Shown: positions 54,688 through 63,591 of the stretch, one piece after another | Position numbering within the stretch: the first letter of the stretch is position 1 | Layout of the letters: each line of letters starts with the position of its first letter | Origin: Planctomycetaceae bacterium | GTDB lineage: Bacteria > Planctomycetota > Phycisphaerae > UBA1845 > UTPLA1 | Assembly (NCBI GenBank): GCA_006969385.1 | Contig: CP030884.1 | Span: 4,892,249-4,956,248 of the forward strand | Direction: 5' to 3' | DNA: 64,000 nt | Position numbers and translations under genes: made by a program | Notes under the pieces: generated by a model | Seen by the model: the letters and a program-made list of their open reading frames with translations, nothing else | What the model was told of the DNA's origin: nothing | The model's database searches: none

Positions 54688-55590
54688 ATGATATCAGTGT
54701 ATAGATCGATCGACCGTAAGCAGCCCGGAAGTTGGCAGTACGGTTTTGCTGTTGTGCTTACCATCGCTCTGTTTACCGCCCCCGCTGTTTTATCTGCTTA
54801 CGACAACGACATCGAACGCGAGATAGACGTCAATTTGACCGTTCAACGTGCCATCGAAAACATCGACAAGGCCACCACGCCGCAGGAGTTCGACGAAAAA
54901 CTAGCCGGCCTGCTCGAACGCGCGCGTAATGATCGCACGCTGGTGCTCGAACAGCTTTTGCACTACGCGGCTCGCGAAGATGCAACTGCTGAAGACCGTA
55001 TGCTGACGGCGAAGGTGATCAAAGAAATGGAAATCGGCGGCGATTTGGTCGTGGCGACGTTCGCCCCGCATCTCGACAACAAAGACGAACGCGTGCGGGC
55101 GCTGGCGCGCGAGTGGCTGGTTCATTTCGAAGACCGTTCGCCGGCGCGCAAGCCATACTTCGGACATTACCTACCGCCGATCAAGGCGGAATTGGCCAAG
55201 GGCGAAGCGCCGCAGTTCTCGTTGGTCGAACACATGTATCAAAGCGATGCGGGCTTGGCGGTATTGACGATGATGCGCGCGTACGACCTGCGCGAGCCGG
55301 CTGCGATGAAGCCGATCTTGTGGACGGAACACATCGTCGCGGATTTGATTTGGCAGCGTCGCTTCGGTTTTGTCGAACGCGGCTATGTCGATCCGGAAGT
55401 CAAAAAAGAACTTGGTAATCTCGCGCGTAGCTCGCATTGGTGGGCACGGCTGTACGTCGCCCACGTGATTATCGAAAATCCAGATTTCGCCGACGCCGAA
55501 TGGGCCAACGCGCTCACGCGCGACACACACGAACTGGTCCGCGCCGCCGCCGAGGCGTATAAGGCCAAGGTTCGCCCGACGAATCGGTGA
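54688..55590 (+). CDS. Exported all-helical protein of unknown function
   Basis: 300 residues. After a signal peptide (YGFAVVLTIALFTAPAVLSA) the protein is predicted almost entirely helical, with paired amphipathic helices reminiscent of HEAT or Armadillo repeats (ERVRALAREWLVHFED, WWARLYVAHVIIENPDFADAEWANALTRDTHELVRAAAEAYK). It contains no Cys after the signal and no catalytic motif I recognise. It lies 24 bases after the lipase-like gene and might be its partner, but this is only an inference from position. Confidence 0.7.
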   Translation: MISVYRSIDRKQPGSWQYGFAVVLTIALFTAPAVLSAYDNDIEREIDVNLTVQRAIENIDKATTPQEFDEKLAGLLERARNDRTLVLEQLLHYAAREDATAEDRMLTAKVIKEMEIGGDLVVATFAPHLDNKDERVRALAREWLVHFEDRSPARKPYFGHYLPPIKAELAKGEAPQFSLVEHMYQSDAGLAVLTMMRAYDLREPAAMKPILWTEHIVADLIWQRRFGFVERGYVDPEVKKELGNLARSSHWWARLYVAHVIIENPDFADAEWANALTRDTHELVRAAAEAYKAKVRPTNR

Positions 55591-56032
55591 TCGAGAAGGC
55601 GCGCGATTTCCTCAAGGAACTATCGTTAGTCCGACTTACGCTTATTGAGTTGAAGCCGGATTGACTCCTGCTGCAAGGGTATTATCAAATCGATGCTTAA
55701 CACCGTGCGTGTTACGCACGTTAGGCCGATTCACGATTGGCAGCAAAGACTGCGCTGTGGCCCCGGCAAACAGCTGATGTGTCCTAAGAAATCTCGCCGG
55801 ATCGCAGTCATTCGCGACGCAGTCGAGTTTTTGAATCGCGGATAGACGCCATGCGCGGAATCAGCTTGCTATCGTGCAAGTCACACAAAAAAATCCTGTT
55901 CGCACGCCACCGTACGAACAGGATCACTCCCCCCTCCCGGGAAGAAACAATCATCTTGGGCAGCACCTGAGCACAGCACGCGAGGCCTACTGCGGCTATC
56001 GCACCGTTGCACTTCAACCTGCACGGATCAGC
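55591..56032. other. Gap with small hairpins and a REP-like fragment
   Basis: No gene seen. It contains a perfect hairpin CGTGCG-TGTTA-CGCACG (55704-55720) and a partial copy of the REP-like unit of 48601-48694 (CTGCGCTGTGGCCCCGG, 55750-55766). The terminator of the next gene lies at 55887-55924. Confidence 0.5.
55887..55924 (-). terminator. Terminator after the glucoamylase-like gene
   Basis: On the minus strand ATCCTGTTCG and CGAACAGGAT form a perfect 10-bp stem around 12 bases and TTTTTT follows. Confidence 0.9.
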
Positions 56033-59000
56033 CTACGGCAACAGCGCCGTCGTAAAGCCCTGCACATCGGCACCGTTCAGATCGCCGTCGCCGTTCATAT
56101 CGGCACGCAACAACATCTCACAATCCGACGTTCCGTTCAGAACGGCGTCCACGAAGGGCACGATGTCTGCCAATTCAACCGAGTCGTTGTTATCAACGTC
56201 ACCCGCCAAGCCAAACACAACGTTCACTGTCGTCGTCGCGCCTTGAGCCGGATCAACAGCACCGTTAACCGTCACGCGGCCGGTCACTGCGTCGTAGTTG
56301 GCCGACGCCAGCGCAGTACAGCCCGACGTATCGTCTTGGTAAGCGCCGAGGAAGTTCGCACCGGCCGGAATGCGAATCGCCGTGTCGTAGTCAAACGCAC
56401 CACCATTGATATTGGTGAACGCGTTGCTGTGCAGGCCTTGCGCTTCGGTGCAAGTGATATCCACCTTATGACTGCCAAGCTCAACGCCCATAAACGTCAT
56501 CGTCTCCCAGCCGGTCGGCAGTTTGGGCTCGATGCGCAACGTGTTGTTCGGTGCGTCGGGCGTGTAATCGAGGAAGTGCATCATCACATCCACGAAGAAT
56601 GACATCGACTCCCAGGCATTAGGCCAGGCCGTTTGCAGCACAAAGTCGGGCGCGATCGGATATTGCAAGCTGTTGCTGGGTGAGATTTGCTCAGCCCCAA
56701 AGCCCATCGGCCCCAAGCGATCGAACAGCAATTCGATGCGATAGCGATGATTATCGATATCCGCCTTACCCGGATTGATGTCCTGGCGGAATGCATAGTA
56801 AGTGCCGTACCACATGGTCGTCAGAAACCACGGGCTGGCATTCGCATTCGGCGCGCCGGGGTTGTTCCAATAGCTATCACCCCAGTAGCGATTGATCAGG
56901 TCCATCCATTCGGCATTAAAGTTCACCAACGGTTGGAAGTTTCCAAACACGTCAGATGCCACACCGTTGATGCGATCCATGATCAACTCAACCCGCGGAT
57001 GGCCCACCGGATAAATCTCGAACGGGTAGGTGATACCCAACTGCGAGATGTCGGTGTTTTCGCCGTTCCAGGCAAGCCGTGCATCGAGACCGCCGCGAAT
57101 GGCATTAGCGCGCGACTCGAACAATGCCTTATCCGTGTGGTAACCGCACTGTCCGGGTCCACCGGGGCATATGTTCTGATCGAGCGCATCGGCGATCCTG
57201 GCGGCGTCTTCCAAACCGCGAATGACCGAGGCGTTGGAGTAGTTGAACACGTCGAACGAGTCTTCCCACAGATTCATCGAATAAACGAGATCGACCGACT
57301 CTTCATAACGCAAGCGATTGTCGATCGTGCTATCCTGACTCGACGCCAAACCTGCTTCGTAAACTTCGTCGTAATGATCGGCGAGGAAGTTGATATCGCC
57401 GCTGACGTCGTACATGTATTTGATCGCCCACGGATAACACGAGGTTTCATCGACCTGCGGCGTGCCCCAAATGGTGAAGCCGTCGGTCGAGTACTTCTGC
57501 TTCCAGAAACCCTTGCGGCCCCAACCTTCGACATCGCGGAAGGCAATATCACGCAAGAACGCGAAGGCGTCTTGCGCTTCTTCCAAGTGCCCGGCCCGCG
57601 CCAGCGTGATCGCCGCCCACGCGGCATCGCGCGGCCATACGAACGGATACGCACCGTTGTGCATACCCGCGATGATGCCGCCGTTGGCTCCATCGATGTG
57701 CAGCGCCGTGCCCAGCAGGCCGCGGCGGAAGGTTTCGTCAAAGCGATCGTCGGGGAAGTCGATTCGCACACCATCGTCGAGCCAGTCGCGCCAGTACGTT
57801 TCCGTCGCCGTCTGGGCAGCGACGAGGTCGTTATTCAGGAACCAATCGACCGCGTTATCCATCTGGAAATCGTACGTACCATTGGCATTGGCGAAGTTGT
57901 CGAACCCGCCGATATAGGCGACGTCGATTTCTTTCGACTCACCGGGCGCCAGCGTGACCTTGGTACCGAGCCAGCCCTGACCTTGGTCGCCGCTCGTATC
58001 GCTCCAGAACTCCGTCACCGGCGAACCAGAGCCAGCACCGACACTCGCGTTGGTGCGCATCGCCACGGCCAAGTAAATCGACACGCTCTTGTCGTAATCG
58101 CCGAACGTCGTCGGGTTGTACTCGCCGCTGTTCGACGTCAACCGACCGGTGTTGTCGAACGCGACCATCGCGCCGCGCGTGGCGTCGGTGAACATGCCGT
58201 CGAAATTATCGCCGCCGTTAAGGGCGAAGTCGGCGTAGTAATAGAAGTTGAACTCTTCCGCTTCGTTGCCCGTATTCGTCAGGATATACCGCTTCACATA
58301 AATGCCACGATTGGCGTCGCCATTATCCTTGAGCGGGTAGGTAATATCCTTCGGGCAGTAGTCGTATTGATCGATGGTGATATCGGCGAATTGAATCAAC
58401 TCTGAGGTCGTGCGCACCACGTTGGTGTTTTCGACGTACGACTGTGTGACGTTCTCATAACCGAGACCGTTTTCGTTGCTCATCCAATAGGTAAACCCGT
58501 TGATGCGAATACCAGCCATGCCCTGATTCATGTGCATCTGACCGCGACTGCCCGGCGGCAAGAGCGGCGGGAACGTATCCGCACCACCGATGTAACCTTC
58601 GTTCTTGGTACTGATGCCTTGCACGCAACCCGCCGACGGGTAGTACACGTCATACACCGTACCGTTCAGGTCGAGCATCACGTTCATGTAGTTATTGCCG
58701 ACCACGGCTTCTTCGAGGAAGTGCGAGACCACCGGGTAGCCTTCGTTGGGCGTGGGTGAGTTCACACCGGCACCGGGCCATGCGAGCTTCACCGAGAAGT
58801 CATATACCGTGCCGCCATCGGCGAAGACCTCGCCGGGCTGGCCGTTGCTCCACGCACCGATGTTGTAGCGAATGTTGGCACCGTAGGTCAGTGCCGCCAG
58901 CGGAATATCGGCGCGCCACCAATCGTCGCCGCCTTCGTTGTATTGAAAGTTCACCGCCGGTCCGGGGCCGGTGCTGCGCAAGGCCGTCGTATTGCCAAAG

Positions 59001-59281
59001 CCGGTACCCTGACTACCGTTGGGCGCACTGCCGTCGGTGGTGTAATAGACGGCGACCTGATCGTATGAAAAGCTCGGGCCGATCTTGATCCATAACGCGA
59101 CCGCCTCGCCTTCACGGGGCGTTTGCGGCGCGCGCTGCGTCACGCCGACAGGTTGATTGAATACACCATTCCCCGGCGTGTGCGTGACAAACCCCGGCAC
59201 CGCCTGTGCAACAGTTCCAAATGCGAAAGATATAACAACTGCGACCGTTGCCGTCGGTCGCCAACTACGCCCAATTCCCAT
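56033..59281 (-). CDS. Secreted GH15-like glucoamylase with dockerin-like end
   Basis: ATG 59281 (MGIGRSWRPTATVAVVISFAFG) follows GGAGAG and gives a normal signal peptide; in-frame starts further upstream add a charged segment without one. 1082 residues. An N-terminal beta-sandwich region (~30-200; YYTTDGSAPNGSQGTG, YNIGAWSNGQ) precedes a GH15-like super-sandwich and alpha/alpha barrel. Barrel landmarks are YPFVWPRDAAWAAITLARAG (~545), PQVDETSCYPWAIKYMYD (~610) and the likely base GAEQISPSNS (~863). GH15 enzymes release glucose from starch-like glucans. The last ~70 residues form a dockerin-like pair (DVDNNDSVELADIVPFVDAV, DMNGDGDLNGADVQGFTTAL). A MalK-type ATPase gene lies 263 bases upstream on the same strand, so alpha-glucan use is likely. 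Confidence 0.85.
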   Translation of the reverse strand: MGIGRSWRPTATVAVVISFAFGTVAQAVPGFVTHTPGNGVFNQPVGVTQRAPQTPREGEAVALWIKIGPSFSYDQVAVYYTTDGSAPNGSQGTGFGNTTALRSTGPGPAVNFQYNEGGDDWWRADIPLAALTYGANIRYNIGAWSNGQPGEVFADGGTVYDFSVKLAWPGAGVNSPTPNEGYPVVSHFLEEAVVGNNYMNVMLDLNGTVYDVYYPSAGCVQGISTKNEGYIGGADTFPPLLPPGSRGQMHMNQGMAGIRINGFTYWMSNENGLGYENVTQSYVENTNVVRTTSELIQFADITIDQYDYCPKDITYPLKDNGDANRGIYVKRYILTNTGNEAEEFNFYYYADFALNGGDNFDGMFTDATRGAMVAFDNTGRLTSNSGEYNPTTFGDYDKSVSIYLAVAMRTNASVGAGSGSPVTEFWSDTSGDQGQGWLGTKVTLAPGESKEIDVAYIGGFDNFANANGTYDFQMDNAVDWFLNNDLVAAQTATETYWRDWLDDGVRIDFPDDRFDETFRRGLLGTALHIDGANGGIIAGMHNGAYPFVWPRDAAWAAITLARAGHLEEAQDAFAFLRDIAFRDVEGWGRKGFWKQKYSTDGFTIWGTPQVDETSCYPWAIKYMYDVSGDINFLADHYDEVYEAGLASSQDSTIDNRLRYEESVDLVYSMNLWEDSFDVFNYSNASVIRGLEDAARIADALDQNICPGGPGQCGYHTDKALFESRANAIRGGLDARLAWNGENTDISQLGITYPFEIYPVGHPRVELIMDRINGVASDVFGNFQPLVNFNAEWMDLINRYWGDSYWNNPGAPNANASPWFLTTMWYGTYYAFRQDINPGKADIDNHRYRIELLFDRLGPMGFGAEQISPSNSLQYPIAPDFVLQTAWPNAWESMSFFVDVMMHFLDYTPDAPNNTLRIEPKLPTGWETMTFMGVELGSHKVDITCTEAQGLHSNAFTNINGGAFDYDTAIRIPAGANFLGAYQDDTSGCTALASANYDAVTGRVTVNGAVDPAQGATTTVNVVFGLAGDVDNNDSVELADIVPFVDAVLNGTSDCEMLLRADMNGDGDLNGADVQGFTTALLP

Positions 59282-59544
59282 CAGAAATCTCTCCGTAAAA
59301 CGTTTCACCAAGGGATCCCAAAAAAAGCGGGTCACAAATTCCCGAAAAAACATCGGGAGAGCGCCCGCACCTGCCGGTAGTCCACCGGCATCATGTCTCT
59401 CAGTTTGATAAGGATATTTGATTTCGAATCGGCCCGTCAAGTTTTGGACCCGTGAGGGCCATAAATCGCGGCATTAGCGGGGTGAATGGGCAATTGTACT
59501 GGATTTGGCCTCTTGGCAGCCAAGGCCTTCGTACAAAATGGCGG

Positions 59545-60699
59545 TTACCCGCCCGCATGCATCACAGTGGGTCCCGCTGCGATGTTGGCCCCGGCCTCAC
59601 CCGGTTCGAATACATGCGCCCGAGTCATATCGACATACATTTTGCGCTGTTCGCCTTCCGTGATCGCTACCGAAGCGGGTAGCCGCGCGACGAGTTGTTG
59701 GCCATCGGTCGTCGTCAGATACACATCCTTGCGATCACCCAAAGGCTCGATGATGCCGACCGTCACGAGCAGGGCGGCAAGATGATCGCCGCGTGGGGTT
59801 GATGCATCGGGGGTCGTGATAATGTCGGGCCGAATGCCAAGCACCATCGGTTGTTGATGATACGACTGAGCGGCGTTCTTATCCGCGCGTCGGACTGGCA
59901 TGCGCTGCGCGCCGAAGACAAACGTTACACCGTCACCGTTCGCCACGAGTTGGCCGTCAACAAAGTTCATCGGCGGTGTGCCCACGAATGATGCCACGAA
60001 GCGATTCACCGGATGCTGGTACACCTCTAACGGCGACGCCACCTGATGAATCACGCCGTCTTTCATGACCACCACCCGATCGCCGAGCGTCATCGCTTCT
60101 TCCTGATCGTGGGTGACGTAAATCGTGGTGGTTTCCAAGCGGCGCTGTAAGCGTTTAATCTCGGAGCGCATCTCGACACGCAGTTTCGCATCGAGGTTCG
60201 ATAACGGCTCGTCGAAGAGGAACACCTTTGGGTTGCGCACAATGGCGCGACCAACGGCCACCCGCTGCCGTTGCCCACCGGAAAGCGCCTTAGGGCGCCG
60301 TTCCAGTAAGTCTTCGATGCCGAGAATCTTGGCCGCCTCACGCACTTTGCGATCGATATCGGCCCGCTTCAATCCCAATTCGCGCTTACGCAGCTTGAGA
60401 CTGAACGCCATATTTTTATAAACCGTCATATGCGGGTAGAGCGCGTAGTTTTGAAACACCATCGCGATATCGCGATCTTTGGGTGCGACGTCGTTTACCA
60501 CGCGGCCATCGATAGAAATCTGACCGTCGGTTATCGCCTCCAGCCCGGCGATCATGCGCAGCGTGGTGCTTTTACCGCAACCCGAGGGCCCCACCAGCAC
60601 GACAAATTCGCGATCCTGAATGGATAACGACACGCCATCGACGGCCTTCACGTTGCCGGGGTAGGTTTTGCAAACGTCTTGCAGTGCGACGGTGGCCAT
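59545..60699 (-). CDS. Sugar ABC transporter ATPase (UgpC/MalK/MsmK family)
   Basis: 384 residues. Nucleotide-binding domain: Walker A GPSGCGKST, Q-loop MVFQNYALYPHMTVYKNMAF, signature LSGGQRQRVAVGRAIVR, Walker B FLFDEPLSNLDAKLR, switch VTHDQEEAM. The C-terminal TOBE/regulatory domain (~240-384; NRFVASFVGTPPMNFVDGQL, GIRPDIITTP) is typical of the promiscuous ATPases that power several sugar importers. No permease or binding-protein gene is nearby, as often happens with these shared ATPases. It lies upstream of the glucoamylase-like gene on the same strand. Confidence 0.94.
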   Translation of the reverse strand: MATVALQDVCKTYPGNVKAVDGVSLSIQDREFVVLVGPSGCGKSTTLRMIAGLEAITDGQISIDGRVVNDVAPKDRDIAMVFQNYALYPHMTVYKNMAFSLKLRKRELGLKRADIDRKVREAAKILGIEDLLERRPKALSGGQRQRVAVGRAIVRNPKVFLFDEPLSNLDAKLRVEMRSEIKRLQRRLETTTIYVTHDQEEAMTLGDRVVVMKDGVIHQVASPLEVYQHPVNRFVASFVGTPPMNFVDGQLVANGDGVTFVFGAQRMPVRRADKNAAQSYHQQPMVLGIRPDIITTPDASTPRGDHLAALLVTVGIIEPLGDRKDVYLTTTDGQQLVARLPASVAITEGEQRKMYVDMTRAHVFEPGEAGANIAAGPTVMHAGG

Positions 60700-60821
60700 G
60701 ATTCACCGGGCACGGTTTACCGCGCCGTGATTGGAAGTTTTCTCATGTCTCAAGAAATTTGAGAGTAGAGAACCGTCGGTGCCCTGTCAATTTACGGAAC
60801 GCTTCGACTCGCGTGACCTAT

Positions 60822-60860
60822 AAAAAAAGCGACCGGCATCCCCCTCATGATGCCGGCCGC
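60822..60860 (-). terminator. Terminator after the Asp-rich lipoprotein gene
   Basis: On the minus strand GCGGCCGGCATC pairs with GATGCCGGTCGC (one mismatch) around 8 bases and TTTTTTT follows. Confidence 0.9.
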
Positions 60861-60892
60861 CCAAAGATCGAGTTGTCGACTCGCGACGATGC

Positions 60893-61606
60893 TTAGAAAT
60901 TCATATCGTCATCGTCGTCATCGTCGAAGTCATCAATTCCGTCACCGTCCATGTCGTCCGGATCGACCGTACCGGGGCCGCCGAAGAAGCCGAACGGTCC
61001 ACCACCACCGGGCGGCGGAGGCGGCGGCGGCATGAAGATGTCGAGATCATCGACCTGCGTGACGTCGGTACCGTCGAATTCGAGGAAGAGCACGTCGCCG
61101 CATTCGAAGTCATCTTCAGCGGCAAACGTCGTGTCCGCCAGATCCTGTTCGTCAAGCAGGTCGAACGTGTCCGGGTCGTAAGATTCGAAGCGCGTGACCG
61201 CGATCGAATCGGCACACGGGTACTCGAAGAACAAGGCTTCGCCATCGAACACAAACAATGCCTGCGGCATGTCGCCGACCGTGTACTCGATAAACATGTC
61301 GGCATCGGACACGTTCTCGAAACCGACCAATACCGAATCTTCAAAGCCTTGGGGGCCGAGCTGATTTTCAAAGTCGGTGATGAAGTTGGCGCCTTCGATC
61401 ACATTAACTTCGCGATCGTCGGGCAGCATGACGCCGGGGCCGCGCGGGTCAACCGACTGGAGCTGTCCCACGGCACCCAACAGGCCCGAGAAGTCGAAGT
61501 TGCCGAGTTCCTGCACCAACGCCGTCAGGTCCGTGTTGCAACCCGTGTTACCCACGCCGGCTACCAGGCCGAGCGCTACCATCGAGCTAAGCATTCGCTT
61601 CTTCAT
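60893..61606 (-). CDS. Exported protein with polyproline and poly-Asp tail
   Basis: 237 residues; GGGGAGG lies upstream of the ATG. Signal peptide LSSMVALGLVAGVGNTGC, with Cys23 a possible but not ideal lipidation site. The middle (~40-185) is an acidic, beta-rich domain (FENVSDADMFIEYTVGDMPQALFVFDGEALFFEYPC) with two or three Cys. Then come PPPPPPPGGGG and a tail DPDDMDGDGIDDFDDDDDDD ending MNF. The tail looks like a degenerate thrombospondin type 3 motif that expanded into polyaspartate; calcium binding is likely but unproven. Family unknown. Confidence 0.75.
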   Translation of the reverse strand: MKKRMLSSMVALGLVAGVGNTGCNTDLTALVQELGNFDFSGLLGAVGQLQSVDPRGPGVMLPDDREVNVIEGANFITDFENQLGPQGFEDSVLVGFENVSDADMFIEYTVGDMPQALFVFDGEALFFEYPCADSIAVTRFESYDPDTFDLLDEQDLADTTFAAEDDFECGDVLFLEFDGTDVTQVDDLDIFMPPPPPPPGGGGPFGFFGGPGTVDPDDMDGDGIDDFDDDDDDDMNF

Positions 61607-62079
61607 GGTCGTCTGTCCTCCCCTTCATCAGGTTAATTGCGACCGACTCATCCCATCGACGATACAATTCGTCATGAGCAGGCCACCCGGCCCGTCCTCA
61701 GGAATTTTTCGAGTCTTTAAAACGGAGCGGTGCAAAGAGACATGCCTTGCCTCGCTTAGAGCCACTATCGGCGCAATACTCGCGGGCAATTGGGGATTTT
61801 CCGAAGGTTACGGGTGGATATTGGGCCTTTGGAAATATGGACCTACATCGACAGCCGAGGGGCGTTAACTCGTAGATTTGCCGGGTTTTCTTAGACGTCA
61901 AAGACGACACCGTTACCGCAGGCCGCATAACGGGAATGGTGGCTTGGGCGATAACTGGAGGGGCTTTCGGTAGCTGGAATGGCTTGCATCTCACTACCAA
62001 CCGAGCGCCCTCCGTTACCGCCACATGTTCATCTGAAGCGTTCGCACCTATGCTATTAAGGATGCGGGAGGGCCACACC
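61607..62079. other. Gap without a supported gene
   Basis: 473 bases. A frame on the minus strand (61698-62372) overlaps a better-supported gene antisense and has no recognisable content. No terminator, repeat or clear promoter seen. Confidence 0.5.
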
Positions 62080-62715
62080 ATGGTCTTAGACCTGATCAAA
62101 TCCAAGGTTCGCTGGTTTCTTTTTAAGCGTCGATGGATGATGTTGGTACCAAAACACGACCAACGTCCCGATCTACTCGAATTGCGTAGCCGAATCACCG
62201 AAGTCATCACCTGGTGCAGTCGGAAGCCACGACCGTGGAACCCACGTTCGACATTTCGTACCATCGAATTGGCTTGGTACGACTTTTCCGACGATCGGCA
62301 CGACGTCATAAAGAGCCTTTCTTCTAAGCGTCGCGGCATGTTGCAAGATTGCGAATGGTTCAACAGCACCACTCCGGCACCAGCCCCCGATTTGGCGGGC
62401 GGTCGTATCCTCGTTTATATCCCCGATTGGAATTGCGTTCCCGGGAACGAATATGAAATCAGCAACGGGTTTGTTAACGAACAGTGCGTGCCGCCATGGG
62501 ACCTCTGGCTCGACTTCAACTACGACGACCATCATGACAACGGAACTTGCGGTTTTCTACTATGCTGGGTGCCGCCCGAGATGATTGCGTTGGTCGACAA
62601 TACGATCAACAACGCCGCCGAAGTCTCCTTGCAATGGTTGGATGAGACCGACTGGAAAATCGCGCGACAACTTGAAAAGGCAGGCTGCGGCTATGTCAAA
62701 GTAGCGAAAGGTTAG
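62080..62715 (+). CDS. Hypothetical cytoplasmic protein with WVPPE motif
   Basis: ATG 62080 follows GGGAGG; in-frame sequence before it is unconvincing. The 211-residue product starts with a Trp/Arg/Lys-rich helix (IKSKVRWFLFKRRW). It ends with VPPWDLWLDFNYDDHH, CGFLLCWVPPEMIALVDNTI and a CIRWL-like SLQWLDETD. From memory, that segment resembles small planctomycete and proteobacterial proteins that are often next to toxin or immunity genes, but I cannot name the family. No partner toxin is seen. Its stop overlaps the stop of the convergent gene (TTAG). Confidence 0.65.
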   Translation: MVLDLIKSKVRWFLFKRRWMMLVPKHDQRPDLLELRSRITEVITWCSRKPRPWNPRSTFRTIELAWYDFSDDRHDVIKSLSSKRRGMLQDCEWFNSTTPAPAPDLAGGRILVYIPDWNCVPGNEYEISNGFVNEQCVPPWDLWLDFNYDDHHDNGTCGFLLCWVPPEMIALVDNTINNAAEVSLQWLDETDWKIARQLEKAGCGYVKVAKG

Positions 62716-63011
62716 TTGGGGGCCTCGGCATCTAGATCGTCGTCCGGCATTTGATGCATCGCCCATACATCCGCCGCATCCGTCGGCCCCGTTTTGCGCC
62801 CACCCCGAATCCACTGCCGCCAGCGTCGCGAGAATACGATGATCGCCACCGCCGCCGTGATGAAAATAACGAGCAGCAGCGCGCCGTACATTAACGACAA
62901 TCGCCAGCGCTTCACGCGCGGGTCGTTCTTGATGTCTCCTGAATTCGAATCGGCCGAGGCGACCTGTGCAAGGCTCGCTCCCACAATAACAAACGAAGTG
63001 TGGAGCGTCAC
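62712..63011 (-). CDS. Small membrane protein of unknown function
   Basis: I start it at GTG 63011, giving VTLHTSFVIVGASLAQVASA as a signal peptide; a longer frame to 63164 has an odd N-terminus. The 99-residue form continues with a charged stretch, one transmembrane helix (LSLMYGALLLVIFITAAVAIIVF) and a basic (SRRWRQWIRGGRK) then acidic cytoplasmic tail. It is probably a single-pass protein with its N-terminus outside after cleavage. No family recognised, and the start is uncertain. Confidence 0.55.
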   Translation of the reverse strand: MTLHTSFVIVGASLAQVASADSNSGDIKNDPRVKRWRLSLMYGALLLVIFITAAVAIIVFSRRWRQWIRGGRKTGPTDAADVWAMHQMPDDDLDAEAPN

Positions 63012-63591
63012 GTCAAAAGCATGACCGCGAATGAAATTCTCGCCACCGTTGGAATGAGATGGAATTGGGCGGGACGTCGCATTGGCGGGCGACACGGCAA
63101 GTGCAAGTTGCAGCATGCAATGCAGCGCACAACGCCGTCCAAACTTGGGGTTACAACTCTGCACGCCTATACCTCAGGCAACTATCCGGCAACCTATGCA
63201 GTCCACCTCGATCAACATCAGTAACGAGTGATACATCAACATCCGTTACAAGTGAAAGGTCGATTTGCATTACGGCTGCAATACTAGGCACCGCGAAGTG
63301 TCGCACCGTTGCGTGCAGGTCCACAGTAAATACAGTTTAGTAATCGAACACGAACCCGCGAGCGTTCAAACCTGAAAAAGCGAACTGTATTTGTCAAATC
63401 GCAAATCGCAAATTTCAAATTTGAGCTTGCAATTGTCTCGCCGCAGTACCACAGCGTAATTGCCCATCGCAAGCGTCAAATCGCACACCCCGAGCCACAC
63501 GCTACAAGCCCCATGCCCCGAGACTCAAAGCACAAGACTCACGACTCAAGACTCACGACACAAGTCTCAAGCCACCCGCCAATTGCCCCCC
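63012..63591. repeat. Repeat-rich gap before the DnaJ-family gene
   Basis: Three short repeat patterns: two 24-base copies ATCAACATC(A/C)GT(A/T)AC(G/A)AGTGA at 63211-63258; CAAATCG and CAAATTT units at about 63394-63421; and ACTCAAGACTCACGACTC-type units of ~14 bases at about 63522-63570. No gene is supported here. Confidence 0.6.

Noticed and set aside
61698..62372. 224-codon minus-strand frame
   Set aside because: It overlaps the better-supported 62080-62715 gene antisense, with no ribosome site or recognisable motif.
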